Part shown: positions 34,702 through 64,000 of the stretch, in pieces | Layout of the letters: every line of letters begins with the position of its first letter | Position numbering within the stretch: the stretch's first letter is position 1 | From: Pseudomonas frederiksbergensis | Lineage (GTDB): Bacteria; Pseudomonadota; Gammaproteobacteria; Pseudomonadales; Pseudomonadaceae | Length of the DNA stretch: 64,000 nt | Assembly (NCBI RefSeq): GCF_003732705.1 | Contig: NZ_MOBR01000009.1 | Coordinates: 500,401-564,400, forward strand | Direction of reading: 5' to 3' | Translations under genes and position numbers: made by a program | Notes under the pieces: generated by a model | Database searches by the model: none | Told to the model about the DNA's origin: nothing | Seen by the model: only the letters and a program-made list of their open reading frames with translations

Positions 34702-37700
34702 TCAGATACGGCGTTTGCGGGTGAGCGCGGGGATTTTCGTCAGGGGCACTTCGATACGTTGCACCTGGCCTACTGCCGCCGCCACCAGCGCCAGCGTCGG
34801 CTGACCGAACAGCACGCGGGCATCGGCCTCCATGTTGTCCTTGCGCATGCGTTCGATCAGGCTGACCGCCAACAGCGAATGCCCGCCCAGTTCAAAGAAA
34901 TGGTCGTGACGGCCGACCCGCTCGACCTTCAGCAACTCCGCCCACAGCACCGCGAGCTTCGTCTCGATGTCGCCCTGCGGCGCTTCATAGTGACGGGTGG
35001 AAAAGGCGCTGGTATCGGGTATCGGTAGCGCCTTGCGGTCGAGTTTGCCGTTGGGGGTTAGCGGCAGCGCGTCGAGGCGTACGTACGCGGCGGGCACCAT
35101 GTATTCCGGCAGGAGCGCTTGCAGGTGTGAACGCAGCGCACCGGTGGCAGGCGTGATGTCCGCGTGGCTCGGTGTGTAATAGGCGACCAGGCGTTTTTCG
35201 CCGGGGACGTCTTCGCGAGCCAGGATGACGGTTTCCTTGATGTCCTGGTGTTGGGCGAGTTTGGCTTCAATCTCGCCCAACTCGATGCGGAAGCCACGGA
35301 TTTTGACTTGATCGTCGTTGCGGCCCAGGTATTCGATGTTGCCGTCGGGTAGGTAGCGGCCGAGGTCGCCCGTTCTATACATCCGGCCATTTGTTTGGAA
35401 AGGATCGTTAAGGAAGCGTTCGGCAGTCAAATCGTCGCGGTTCAAGTAACCCCGCGCCACGCCGGCGCCGCCGATGTAGATTTCGCCCGGAACGCCCAGT
35501 GGTACGGGTTGCTGATGTTCGTCCAGCAAGTAGAACTGGGTGTTGGCGACCGGTTTGCCGATGTGGGCGGCGAAGCCGTCCTCGCGGTCCATCGATACCC
35601 AGCTTGAGTAGGTTGTGGTTTCCGATGGGCCGTAGAGGTTACACAGGCGTTGAACCTGAGTCTGTTCAAACAGGTTTTCCACGAGACTGCGTTTCAGCGC
35701 TTCGCCGGCAACGTTGACCGTGTGCACATTGGTGCTCAGTCCGCCGGATTCCAACAAAGCTTTGAGCGCCGAAGGTACGGTGTTGATCAGGGTGATGTCG
35801 GGTTGCGGCTCCAACACATTCTTCACGACGTTAATGCTGCCGCCCGAGGTCAGCGGCGCGAAGCATTCGTAGACTGCCAAGTCGAAGTTCAGCGAGGTCG
35901 AGAACAACGTTTTGGCCAACGTTGCGTCATCAAATGAACGATGGGCCCAGGTCAGGAAGTTCACGGTATTACGGTGTTCGATCATCACGCCCTTCGGCAG
36001 ACCGGTCGAACCGGAGGTGTAGATCACATAGGCCAGATGCGCCGATGTAAGGTCAGTAATCTCTGGATTGGAGACGGATTCATCCTGCCAAACGCCGCTA
36101 TCCAGATCGATCACCGGCATCGAAGCCTCAATCAACAACCCCAAAGTCGCAGCCTGCGCCAACACCACGGCCGGCGCGCTGTCCTCCAGCATGTAAGCAA
36201 TCCGATCCAGCGGATAAGCCGGATCCAGCGGCACATAACCCCCGCCCGCCTTCAGAATCGCCAGCAACCCGACGACCATGTCGGCACTACGCTCAACACA
36301 AATCGCCACCCGCGAATCCGGCCGCACCCCCTGCCCACGCAGGTAATGCGCCAAGCGGTTCGCCCGTTCATTCAACTCGCGATAGCTCAAGTGTTCCAAG
36401 CCATAAACCACCGCCACCGCCTCCGGCGTCCGCTCAACCTGAGCCTCAAACAACCCATGAACCGTCTGTTCCAGCGGATACAAAGCCTCAGTCGCATTAA
36501 ACCCAGCCAGCAACTGACGCTCGACATCATTCTGCAACGTAACCGAACTCACCGCCCGGCCCGCATCCGCCACCATCGCCCGAAGCATCCGCTCCAGATA
36601 ACCGAGGTAACGCTCCATCGTCGTCGCATCGAACAGCGCCGTGGCAAACTCCAGCGAACCCTGAATCCGGCCTTCGATTTCACCCAAATCGAGGGACACA
36701 TCAAACTTCGCCGTCCGCCCGGCAGCGCCCAGCCCTTCGAGCTTCAAGTCGCCCAGCGTGAGCTCGACACTTTCGGTGTTCTGCCACGACAACAGGGTCT
36801 GGAACACTGCGCTGTGGGACAGGCTGCGCACCGGTTTGACCAGTTCCACCACTTGCTCGAACGGTAGATCCTGATGGGCCTGGGCACTCAGCGTTTGCGC
36901 CTTGACCCGTTGCAGCAGCGCTTCAATGCTCGGCTGCCCCGACACATCTACCGGCAACGCCAGTGTATTGACGAAGAAACCGATCAACCCTTCGACTTCC
37001 GAGCGCGGGCGGTTGGCCACCGGCGTGCCGATCACCACTTTGTCCTGTCCCGAAAGCCGCCCGAGCACCGCCGCCCAGCCGGCCAGCACCGTCATATACA
37101 GCGTGGTGCCGTGGTGCTGACTCAGGGCCTTAAGCTCCGACGTCAGGGCCGCGTCGAATGCCACCGGAATCGCGGCGCCGGCGTAGTTCTGTTGCGCCGG
37201 TCGTGGACGATCCAGCGGCAGCATCAACACCGCCGGTGCATCCGTCAGTACCGCTTTCCAATAATCGCCCTGGGTCGTCATCACCTCACCGCTCAGCCAG
37301 CGGCGTTGCCACACGGCAAAGTCCGCGTACTGCACCGGCAATGCCGGCAGCGGATCTTCCTGACCACTGCGGAAGGCTTCATACAGCGCGACCAGTTCCC
37401 GGGTCAGCACGCCAAATGACCAGCCGTCCGAAACGATATGGTGCATCGTCACCAACAGCACATGGTCGCGCTCGCCCATGCGGATCAACTGCCCGCGAAT
37501 CAGCGGGCCCCGCTCAAGATCAAAGGCATCAGAGGCTTCCTGCGCAGCCAGGGTATTCAGCTCGCGTTCTGCCTCGGCATGGCCGGACAGATCAATGAAG
37601 CGCAAGGCAAAACCGCAATCGCTAGGGGCGATCCGTTGCGTGGCCGGCTGCTCCGGAATCTGTGTGAAGCTGGTGCGCAACGCCTCGTGACGGCTGACGA

Positions 37701-37872
37701 TGCGGTCCAGTGCACGTTGCAATGCGCTGCGATCCAGATCCCCCGTCAGGCGCAGGCCGGCGGGCAAATGGTAAGCCGCACTGGCGCCTTCGATCCGGGT
37801 CAGGAACAGCAAACGTTGTTGCGCGAATGACAGCGGCAACGGCTCGTCGCGGCTCACCGCCACAATCTCCGG
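34702..37872 (-). other. Module B4 (LCL-A-T), Ala, with C-terminal docking tail
   Basis: Residues about 3291-4346. LCL C domain (HHIVSDGWS, about 37418-37446) following Gly. The A positions read DLYNNALTYK (Ala). D-Ala is expected because module C1 of the next protein has a dual C domain. Carrier Ser4289 (codon 34876-34878). The tail after the carrier is net basic and probably meets the acidic docking domain of synthetase C. Confidence 0.86.
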
Positions 37873-40800
37873 CAAGGTGCTGCGTCCGGCACGGGACACG
37901 GCCAGGGCCAGTTCGCTCAACTGTGAATGGGCAAACAGTTCGCTCAGGGCCAACTCCACGCCCAAACGCAGGCGCACCTGGGAAATCAGCCGCATCGCCA
38001 GCAACGAATGGCCGCCCAATTCAAAGAAGCGGTCATGCCGACCGACCTGTTCCAGGCCCAACAATTCTTGCCAGATCTGCGCCACTTCCGACTCAACGCC
38101 GGGCAACGGCGCTTCATAGCCATGGGCGTTCAGCGCCCCGGCGTCCGGTACCGGCAAGGCCTTGCGGTCGAGTTTGCCATTGGGGGTTTGCGGCATGGCG
38201 TCGAGCAACACATAGGCCACGGGCACCATGTATTCGGGCAATTGCGCGAGCATCAAGGCCCGCAGCACGTCCACCGACGGCGCGGCCTGCGCCGTGTAAT
38301 ACGCCACCAGACGCTGCTCACCGGGGCGATCTTCGCGGACCACGACGACGGCCTCGCTGACACCTTGGCAAGCGCCGAGCACGACTTCGATTTCGCCCAG
38401 CTCAATGCGCAAACCACGAATCTTCACCTGACCGTCATTACGGCCCAGGTATTCAATATTGCCGTCGGGCAGGTAGCGGGCAATGTCGCCCGTCCGGTAC
38501 ATCCGGCCATTAGGGTTGAAGGGATCGTTGAGGAACCGTTCGGCGGTCAGGTCGTCACGGTTCATGTAACCCCGCGCCACGCCAGTACCGCCGATGTAGA
38601 TCTCGCCTGAAACCCCCGTCGGCACAGGTTTGCCGTGGGGGTCGAGCAAGTAGAACTGGGTATTGGCGATGGGCCGGCCGATGCTGATCTGGCTGCCCTG
38701 GGTGTGTTGTTCGTCTACTCGGAGGGCCGATGACCAAATGGTGGTTTCGGTCGGACCGTACACGTTGAACAGGCGCTGCACCTGCCCCGCGACACGCCGG
38801 GCAAGGTCCGCAGGCAAGGCTTCGCCGCCACACAGGACGGTCAGCGCGGCGTTCCCCTGCCAGCCCGATTCGAGCAGCATGCGCCACGTCGCCGGGGTGG
38901 CCTGGGCGATGGTCGCGCCGCTGTTGGCAATCACTTCGGCCAGCAACCGGCCATCCCGCGCCTGGTCACGGGAAACCAACACCACCTGCGCCCCGCACAC
39001 CAGCGGCAGGAACAGTTCCAGACCGGCGATATCAAAGCCCAGGGTGGTCAACGCCAGCACGCGGTCACTGGCATCCACGCCCAGCGTGTCGGCCTTGGCG
39101 CACAACAAATTGACCACGCTGCGGTGCTCGACCATCACACCCTTCGGCTTGCCGGTGGATCCCGAGGTGTAAATCACATAGGCCAGGTCCGACGCGTGAT
39201 TCCCCGACATCAACGGATTGGCCGTGGACAGTTCCTGCCAGGCCTCACTGTCGAGGTCAAACACCGGCATCGACGCTTCGGCCAGCAGATCATGGGTCGC
39301 GGCGTGCACCAGCAACGCCACCGGCGCACTGTCTTCCAGCATATAGGTCAGGCGATCCAGCGGATAAGCCGGGTCCAGCGGCACATAGGCCGCACCGGAT
39401 TTCAAAATACCCAACAGGCCGACCAGCATGCCCAGGCCACGCTCGACGCAGATCGCCACTCGGTCGTCCGGGCGGACGCCAAGGGCCAGCAGGTGATGCG
39501 CGACCTGATTCGCCCGATCATTCAGTTCGGCGTAGCTCAGTTGCTGATCGCCGAACTGAATAGCCAGCGCCTGCGGAGACGCATCGACCCGGGCCTGGAA
39601 CAGCTGCGCCAGTGTCTGGTCCTGCGGATAAGCCACTTGCGTGGCATTCCAGGTGCCGAGCAATTGCTCGCGTTCGGCAACCGGTAGACTGTCGAGGTCA
39701 TTCAGGGCTGTGTCCGGCGCGTGTTCCAGCGCGGCCACCAGGCTTTCCAGTGCAATGTGCATGTACTCGGCGACCCGTCGGGCATCGATCCCGACCACCG
39801 CCTGCACCACCAGGCTGAAGCCTTCACCTTCATCATCCACCGCCAGGGACAACGGATAGTTGGTGCGTTCTTCACCGCCCAGCGCCTGCATGCCCTGCCA
39901 CGCCGAAACCATTTGCGCGGTGACTTCAACGGCACAGTGTCGATAGTTGAGCATCGCGCTGAACAACGGCGTCGGTGCCGCCACGCCACTGCAACGTTGC
40001 GCCAAGGCCAGGGACGCGTGCTCGTGGCCGAGCAATCCGGTGAGGCGCATGTGCGTGGCTTTCACCGCCGCAGCCGCCCCTTGCCCGCCCAGGCTCACCC
40101 GCAATGGCAAGGTGTTGATGAACATGCCGAGCGCGCGGTCGGCCCCTTCGCCGCCCTGCATCCGCCCCAGCAGCACGGTGCCGAACACCACCTCGTCGCG
40201 ACCGCTGACCCGACCCAACACCTGGGCCCAGGCCAGATGCACCACACTCGCGGCGCTGACCCCGAGTTGCCGGGCACGGTCCCGCAGGCGTCGGCTCAAC
40301 GCCGTTTCTACGGCCAGTTTCACTTCCTCGACACCGGTGCCATCGCCCTGCACATTCAACAGGCCAAACGGCAGCGTCGGCTCTTCGATATCACCGAGCA
40401 TTTCGCGGAAAAAAGCTTCGTGCTCATCCTGACTGACGCCCAAACGCGCCTGTGCCACGTAGTTGCGGTACGGCACCGGGTCGCCCAACACCTGCGCGTG
40501 CCCAAGTAGATGGGCCTGCATCTCGTGTTCCAGGGTTTCCAGCGCCGTGTGATCCAGCGCCATATGGTGGAACAGCAGTGTCGCGACCCAACGTTGATTG
40601 TCGGGATCTTCGGCGAAGACCAGCCGCAGCATCGGCGCCTGTCGCACGTCCAGGCGGTAATGCCGGGCATCGAAGCGTTCATGCAATTGCGCGGCGACAT
40701 CGCCGGGCTGCGCCTCGAATTGCTCGCAAATCAGCTGCGCCTTGCGCCACACCACTTGCATCGGTTCGACCAGCCCTTCCCAGACCATCGAGGTGCGCAG

Positions 40801-43800
40801 GATGTCGTGGCGGTCGATCACCTGTTGCAGCGCCCGCGCGAAGTCATCCAGCCGTGCACGACTGTCAAACCCGAACTGCGTCTGCAGCACGTAGGGATCA
40901 CCTTTTTCCGCCGTGAGGTGGTGATACAGAATGCCTTCCTGCAACGGCGCCAGCGGGTAGATGTCTTGCACATTGGCAACACCGCCGGGCACGGTTGCGA
41001 CGATGCGGTCGATGGCGGATTGGCTCAACTCAGCCAGTGGAAGCATGTCCGGGGTGATGCGTTGGCAGCCTGCGACGATGGCGCTGGCCGGCACCACCAC
41101 ATCGGTGTGCCCGCCCACGGCGGCGGCCAGCGCCATGAGGGTCGGCTGGCCGAACAGGACACGCACATCGACTGCCAGATTGACCTGACGCATGCGCTCG
41201 ATCAGCCGCATCGCCAGCAGCGAATGACCGCCCAGTTCAAAGAAGTTATCGCGACGACCGACCTGCTCCACTTTCAGCAAATCCGCCCACAACCCCGCCA
41301 GTGTCTGCTCGATGTCGCCCTGCGGCGCCTCGTAGGTTTGGCTGGCATAGGCGTCGGCCTGTGGCGCCGGCAGCGCCTTGCGATCGACTTTGCCATTCAG
41401 TGTCAGGGGAAAGGCTGGCAGCATCACAAACGCGCTCGGCACCATGTATTCGGAGAGTGCGGCGGACAGTTGCTCGCGCAACCCGGCCACGCTCAACGTG
41501 ACATCCGGCTGCGCAATCACGTAAGCCACCAGACGTTTTTCCCCCGGCTGTTCAGCGCGGACCAGCACCACCGCGTCCTTCACGCCTGCGCACGTGGCCA
41601 GTTTGGCTTCGATCTCGCCAAGTTCGATTCGGAAACCACGGATCTTCACCTGGTCGTCATTGCGCCCCAGGCATTCCAGATTGCCCTCTGGCGACCAGCG
41701 GCCGAGATCGCCGGTGCGATAGAGCAATGCGCCGGACTCGTCGCTGAACGGATCAGCGATAAACGCCTGGGCCGTCAGTTCCGGGCGGTTCAGGTAACCC
41801 TTCGCCACGCCCCGGCCACCGATGTAGATTTCGCCGACCACGCCCAACGGCGCCAGTTGCTGGCGGGCGTCGAGCACATAGATTTGCGTGTTGGAAATCG
41901 GCCCGCCAATCGGCACGACTTCCGCGTCCGGCGCCACGACTTTCACTTCATACGTGGTGGCGTAGGTGGTGGTTTCGGTCGGGCCGTAGCAATGCACCAG
42001 GCGCAGGTTGGGCGCCAGGCTCAACAAACGCCGGAAGGACGCCGCGTCAGCCCGTTCGCCGCCGCACAACAGGATGCGCAGGCTGCCAATGGCTTGCGGG
42101 ATCAGTTGCACGTACTGGTTGAAAATCGCCGTGGTGACGAACAACACCGTCGCCCCTGACTCGGTCAGCACGTGGGCAAAACGCGACGGCTCAAGCAGGG
42201 TTTCGTGGTCGATCACAATGACCCGGCCGCCATTCAGCAAGGCGCCCCACACGTCCATGGTGCTGGCGTCGAAGGCCGGGTTCGAGGCGAAGGCGATTCG
42301 GTCTTGTGCGTTGAAATCGGCGTAACCGTTGTTGATCACCAACCGGTTGATCGCCCGGTGCGGCACCAATACGCCTTTGGGCTGACCGGTGGAACCTGAG
42401 GTGTACATGATGTAGGCAATCGCTTCCGCGGACTGCGGCAGTGCCGGGTCATGGAGGGATTGGGCGTGCAGATCCAGGGTGTCCAGGTCGATACGGCGCA
42501 CGCCGTCCGGGGCGTTCTGGTCGCTGGATGTCAACAACACCACCGCCTGACTGTCTTCAAGCATGAAGCGCTGGCGTTCCAGCGAAGCATTGCGATCCAG
42601 CGGCACATAGGCCGCTGCGCATTTCAGCGCCGCCAGTTGGCTGGTCAACAGGTCGAGCGAGCGCGGCAGCAGGATCGCCACGCGAGCGTCCGGTTGCACG
42701 CCCAACCCGATCAAATAATGCGCGAGACGGTTGGCGCGCAGATTCAGCGCCTCGTAGGTCAAAGGCTCAGCACCGTGCACCGCCGCAATCGCTTGCGGTG
42801 TGCGCGCGACCTGCGCTTCAAACAGCGCGAGCACAGTTTTGTCCTGAGGATAGGCGCGGGTCGTGGCGTTGAAATCCACGCGCAATTGCTGACGTTCGGC
42901 GTCCGGCAGGATCTCCAGGCGATTGAGCGGTTTTTGCGGCGCCTGCTCCAGCGCCTGAACCAGGCCCTCGATGGCCGTGTGCATGTAGGCGCAGATGCGC
43001 GCGGCGCCCATGCCTTTGAGCACCAGCGCGCTCAGCAGGAAACCCTCGCCCAGGTCGTCCACCGACAGGGTCAGCGGGTAATTGGTACGTTCTTCGGCGC
43101 CAAGGTTTTGCATGCCTTGCCAGGCGCTGAGCGCTTCGGCCGACACCGCGCCGATCGCGCTGTGGCGGTAATTCAGCAGCGCACTGAACAGCGGCGCCGG
43201 TGATGCCACGCGGCTGCAACGTTGCGCCAGTGCCAGCGAGGCGTGCTCGTGACCGAGCAATGCGGTCAGCCTGCCGTGGGTGGTTTTGACCCCGGCGCGC
43301 ACGCCCTGCTCGTCCAGGCTGACCCGCAGCGGCAAGGTGTTGATGAACATGCCCAGGGCCCGGTCCGCCCCGTCGCCGCCCTGCATCCGGCCCATCAGCA
43401 CAGTGCCGAACACCACGTCTTCACGCCCGGACAGGCGTCCGATGACCTGGGCCCAGGCCAAATGATGAAGGCTGGCGGCGCTCACGCCCAATTGCCGCGC
43501 CTGGGCCCGAAGGCGCCGGCTCAGTTCGGCATTGATTTCAAGTTTGGCTTCCTCGATCCCGCTGCCATCGCCCTGCACTTGCTGCATACCGAACGGTAGC
43601 GTCGGCTCGTCGATATCACCGAGCATCTCGCGGAAGAACGTTTCATGTTGTTCCTGGCTGACACCCAAACGGGCCTGGGCCACGTAGTTGCGGTACGGCA
43701 TCGCTGGCGTTAGCTGGCCTTGCTGCCCCAGCAGGTGCATTTGCATTTCCTGCTGCACCACTTCCAGCGCGGTGTGGTCGAGGGCGATGTGGTGAAACAA

Positions 43801-46800
43801 CAGCATCGCGACCCAACGCTGGTTGGCCGGATCCTCGGCCACCCGCAGGCCCATCAGCGGCGCCTGACGGATATCGAGACGATGATGGCGCGAGTCGAAG
43901 CGCGCGTGCAGCTGAGTCACCACATCACCGTCGTCTGGACTTAACGCCAATTGCTCGACGCCGAGCGTAGCCTGACGCCAGACCACTTGCATCGGTTGTT
44001 CCAGTCCTTCCCAGAGCACCGCCGTGCGCAAGATATCGTGACGGTTGATGACGCCTTGCAAGGCTTGAGTGAACGCGTGAAGACGCGCCTCGCTGTCAAA
44101 GGCAAACAGCGATTGCAAGACGTAAGGGTCGCCCTGCTCGGCGGAAATATGGTGATAGAGGATGCCTTCCTGCAACGGCGCCAACGGGTAGACATCCTGC
44201 ACGTTGGCCGTGCCGCCCGGCACCGTCGCGACGATGCGGTCAATCGCGCCCTGGGTCAGTGTCGCCAGGGGCAGCATGTCCGGGGTGATTCGTTGGCAAT
44301 CCGCGGTGATGCCGTTGGCCGGCACCTGAATTTCACTGCCGCCACCTACCGCAGCGGCCAGGGCTGCCAGGGTTGGCTGGCCGAACAGGACGCGCACGTC
44401 GGCGCTCAGTCCGACCTGACGCATCTGCTCGATCAGGTTGACCGCCAGCAGCGAGTGGCCGCCCAGTTCAAAGAAATGATCGTGACGCCCGACGCGTTCC
44501 ACATTCAGCACTTGCGCCCAGAGCCGGGCCAGGATGATTTCGATTTCGCCGACCGGTTCCTCGTAGCCTCGGGTGACCATCGAGGCCAGATCCGGCGCCG
44601 GCAACGCCTTGCGGTCGAGTTTGCCGTTGGCGGTCAGCGGCAATCTATCGAGCTGCACGTAAGCCGCCGGCACCATGTAGTCCGGCAGCCGCGATTGCAG
44701 GTGAGCGCGCAGGCCTTCGAGATCCGCAACGTCATCGGCGGTGAAGTACGCCACCAGACGTTTCTCCCCCGGCACCTCTTCGCGAATCAGGACCACGGCT
44801 TCTTTCACGCTTTCGTGTTGCGTCAGGCGGGACTCGATTTCCCCCAGTTCGATGCGGTAGCCACGGATTTTCACCTGGTCATCGTTGCGGCCCAGGTACT
44901 CGATTGTGCCATCCGGCAGATGACGGCCCAGGTCGCCAGTGCGGTACATCGATTGGCCGTTGAACGGATCAGTGATAAATTTTTCGGCGGTCAGTTCGGG
45001 ACGATTCAGATAGCCCTTCGCAACGCCCGCGCCCCCGATAAACAGCTCGCCGGGCACACCCAGCGGCACGGCGCGCAACTGCGCGTCGAGCACGTAGACC
45101 CGGGTGTTGCCGATCGGCCGACCGATGGGAATGCTGCCCGCGCCGATTGCCTTGATCTCATGGGTGGTGGAAAACGTAGTGGCTTCCGTCGGGCCGTAGC
45201 CGTTGAGCAAGTGCTGCGGCGCGCCTTCGTTCAGGACCCGGCCGATCACCGCCGGATCCAGCACATCACCACCGACGATCAGGTAGCGCAGTTGCCCGAA
45301 CACCGCCATCAAGCCGTCGGCGTACTGGTGAAACAGCCCCGCCGTCATCCACATCACGCTGACGGATTGCTCAAGCAGCCATGCCTTCAAGCGTGATTGC
45401 GACAGCAACACCTCCTGCTCGACCACGACCACACAACCACCGTTGAGCAACGGTGCCCAGACTTCGAGGGTGCTGGCGTCGAAGGCTGGATTGGAGGCGT
45501 AGGCCACGCGATCCGCCGCGTTGAAATCGGCATAACCGTTGTTGATCACCAACCGACTGATCGCCCGGTGCGGCACGAGCACGCCTTTTGGAGTGCCGGT
45601 GGAGCCCGAGGTGTACATGATGTACGCCGGGGTTTCGCTGGACTGCGATCGCGGCGATTGATGGGTTGGCCGGTCATCAAACTGCACAACGTCCAGATCC
45701 ACCCGGCGTACGCCTGGGCTCAACGCTGCCTCACTGTGGGTCAACACCAGCACGGCCCGGCTGTCTTGCAGCATGAATTGCTGGCGTTCGGTGGGCGCGT
45801 TGATGTCCAGCGGCAGGTAGACGGCGGCGCATTTGAGGATCGCCAACTGACTGACCAGCAAATCCAGCGAGCGCGGCAGCAGGATCGCCACGGCGTCGCC
45901 CGGTTGCAGGCCAAGACTGATCATATGTGCAGCCAAACGATTGGCTTCTGTGTTCAGTTCGCGATACGTCAGGGTCTGCCCGTTTTGAACGGCGGCGGGC
46001 GCGTTTGGATGGGCCTGGACTTGCGCTTCGAACAAGGCGTGGACGGTCTGGTCCCGGGGATAGGCGCGGTCGGTGGCGTTAAACGTCTGCACCACCTGCT
46101 CGCGCTCGGCGGCAGGCAGAATCGCCAGGCGATTGAGCGGCAATTGCGGGGTGTTTTCCAGGGCGCTGACGAGGCATTCAACCGCGACCTGCATGTAGTC
46201 GCACAGGCGTTGCGCGCCGATCTGCGCGCTCGCTTGCACGCTCAAGGCAAAGTCATCGGAAAAATCGTCGACCGACAGAATCAGCGGATAGTTGGTCCGC
46301 TCTTGCGCGCTCAGGGCTTCGATGCCGCTCCAGGCCAGGCTCGCTTCGGCCGGGATCGCCTGGCTGGCACTGGCGCTGTGGCGGTAATTGAGCAACGCGC
46401 TGAACAATGGAGTCGGCGCCGCCACACCGCTGCAACGCTGGGCCAACGCCAGGGACGCGTATTCGTGACTGAGCAACGTGCTGAGCCGCGCATGGGTGGC
46501 TTTTACCCCGTCGCGCACGCTCTGTGCGCCGACGCCGACGCGCAGCGGCAAGGTGTTGATGAACATGCCCAGCGCCCGGCTCATGCCTTCCGAGGCCTGC
46601 ATGCGCCCCAGCATCACGGTGCCGAACACCACATCTTCACGGCCCGACACGCCACCCAACACCTGGGCCCAGGCGAGGTGGAAAATACTCGCCGCGCTGA
46701 CGCCAAGCTGACGGGCCTGCACCCGCAGACGGCCGCTCAACGCTAGAGGCAGTTTTCGATCGCTCTCTTCGATAGCGTTGCCATCGCCCAGCACATCCTG

Positions 46801-47738
46801 CTGGCCGAAGGGTAAGGTCGGCTCATCGACGTCGCCGAGCATCTCGCCGAAAAACGCCTCGTCGGCGGCTCGCTGACCGGCCTGCCGGGTCCGTACCACG
46901 TAGTTGCGGTACGGCACGGCGCTGCCCAGTTGTTCGGCCTGCCCCATCAGGTACGCCTGCATTTCATGCTGCACGACGGCCAGTGCCGCATGGTCGAGGA
47001 CCATATGGTGGAACAGCAGCATCGCTACCCAACGCTGGTTGACCGTGTCTTCAGCGAACACCAGCAACAGCAACGGCGCCTGACTGAGGTCGAGGCGATA
47101 GTGCCGGGGATCGAAACGTCCTTGCAGTTGCGCCATGGCCTCGCCGTCGACGAGTTCGGCGCTGATGTCTTTAAGCCCCAGCCGCGCGTGGCGCCAGACC
47201 ACTTGCACAGACTCCTCCAGACCTTCGCGGACGATGGCGGTGCGCAGGATGTCGTGGCGATCGATGACGCTTTGCAAGGCATCGGCAAAATCCGCCAGGC
47301 GTTCACGGCTGGTGATGCTGAACTGAGCTTGCAGAACGTACGGGTCGCCCTGGGTTGCGGTCAGGTGGTGATAAAGAATGCCTTCCTGCAACGGCGCCAA
47401 CGGATAAATATCCTGCACATTGGCCGCACCGCCCGGCACCGTGGCGACGATCTGGTCGATGGCCGGCTGATCCAGCGTCACCAGTGGCAGCATTTGCGGC
47501 GTGATACGCGTGCATCCGGCCGGGATGGCGTTGGCGGGAATGTCGATCTCCCCGGCCTTGCTGGCGTCGTATTGCCCGGCCTTGATCAACTCGATCAACG
47601 TCGCTTTGTGCTCGCGCAGCAAGGCCAGCACCGCCGGCTCGCTCAGTGATTGTTTCCTGCCCCGTATAACGAGCTGGTCGCCCTTGACTGAAAGCTGTAC
47701 GTCTTTTTCTTTTAGTGTCGCCAACAGTTCGATCACAC

Positions 47739-47742
<4 letters not shown>
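34702..47742 (-). CDS. Peptin-type non-ribosomal peptide synthetase B, four modules
   Basis: 4,346 aa. A TubC-like N-terminal docking domain (residues 1-60) is followed by four C-A-T modules reading Val, an Ile-like residue, Gly and Ala. It ends in a short basic tail (LTKIPALTRKRRI) just after the last carrier domain, with no thioesterase, so it must pass its chain to synthetase C. The C domains of modules 1-3 are dual E/C; module 4 is LCL, as expected after achiral Gly. The start is GTG at 47740-47742, overlapping the synthetase A stop by 4 nt, with GGAG 8 nt upstream. Starting here gives a complete docking domain. This points to an A-B operon with coupled translation. On the peptin model it adds residues 10-13. 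Confidence 0.96.
37873..41100 (-). other. Module B3 (dual E/C-A-T), Gly
   Basis: Residues about 2215-3290. Dual C domain (HHMALDHTA, about 40546-40569). The A positions read DILQLGVIWK, a Gly-type code close to DILQLGLIWK. The A domain is unlike every other one in the window. The carrier Ser3246 (codon 38005-38007) carries the ISQVRLRLG helix of carriers that feed LCL domains. Confidence 0.85.
41101..44331 (-). other. Module B2 (dual E/C-A-T), Ile-like residue
   Basis: Residues about 1138-2214. Dual C domain (HHISAEQGD N-terminal motif; HHIALDHTA core about 43773-43795). The A positions read DAMFLGCTYK, related to the module C9 code. I predict a branched aliphatic residue, Ile or allo-Ile by analogy with peptin position 11; Leu or Val cannot be excluded. 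Carrier Ser2174 (codon 41221-41223). Confidence 0.82.
44332..47742 (-). other. Docking domain and module B1 (dual E/C-A-T), Val
   Basis: Residues about 1-1137. The docking domain has the helix-hairpin pattern (VQLSVKGDQLVIRGRK) with a net basic hairpin. The C domain (HHMVLDHAA, about 46989-47011) is the most divergent dual type here (for example YRNYVVRTRQ and LLSHEYAS). The A positions read DALWIGGTFK (Val). Carrier Ser1097 (codon 44452-44454). Confidence 0.85.

Positions 47743-64000
<16,258 letters not shown>

Overview
The window is almost entirely one minus-strand lipopeptide cluster of a fluorescent-group Pseudomonas. The evidence for the host is a MacAB-type exporter directly behind the synthetases, condensation domains of the dual epimerisation/condensation type found in Pseudomonas lipopeptide synthetases, two REP-doublet elements with the GAGCAAGC core typical of the P. 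fluorescens complex, and GC-rich DNA. Transcription runs from high to low coordinates.

Layout in order of transcription. (1) Synthetase A, 47739-64000, is cut by the window edge. It holds a carrier (T) domain belonging to an upstream module, then five complete C-A-T modules. (2) Synthetase B, 34702-47742, has four modules and overlaps A by 4 nt (GTGA). (3) A 338-bp gap with hairpins but no gene. (4) Synthetase C, 3524-34363, is 10,279 aa with nine modules and two tandem thioesterases. (5) macA (2205-3356) and macB (241-2202) encode the periplasmic adaptor and ABC permease of an efflux pump. (6) Positions 1-240 hold two inverted REPINs and no gene.

Reading the A-domain specificity positions by eye gives this order for the 18 complete modules: Ala-Val-Ala-Dhb-Ala (A), Val-Ile?-Gly-Ala (B), Val-Ala-Val-Dhb-aThr-Ala-Dab-Ser-Ile? 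(C). Dual E/C domains mark most linear residues as D. The ring would be a five-residue lactone from aThr to the last residue. This is the plan of the 22-residue 'peptins' (corpeptin, nunapeptin, sclerosin and thanapeptin; syringopeptin more distantly). On that model about four N-terminal modules, including the fatty-acid-accepting starter C domain, lie beyond position 64000. Three genes build the chain in sequence. They are joined by TubC-type N-terminal docking domains on B and C and short charged C-terminal tails on A and B. TE1/TE2 release and cyclise the chain, and MacAB presumably exports it.

The points most worth a second look are two variant C domains (HHxVDDAT) that each follow a Thr module and are candidate dehydrating domains making Dhb, an apparent charge swap between the two docking interfaces, mosaic A domains with a breakpoint near the A8 hinge, and a predicted sequence with internal Ala/Gly/Val choices that I cannot match confidently to a named peptin.
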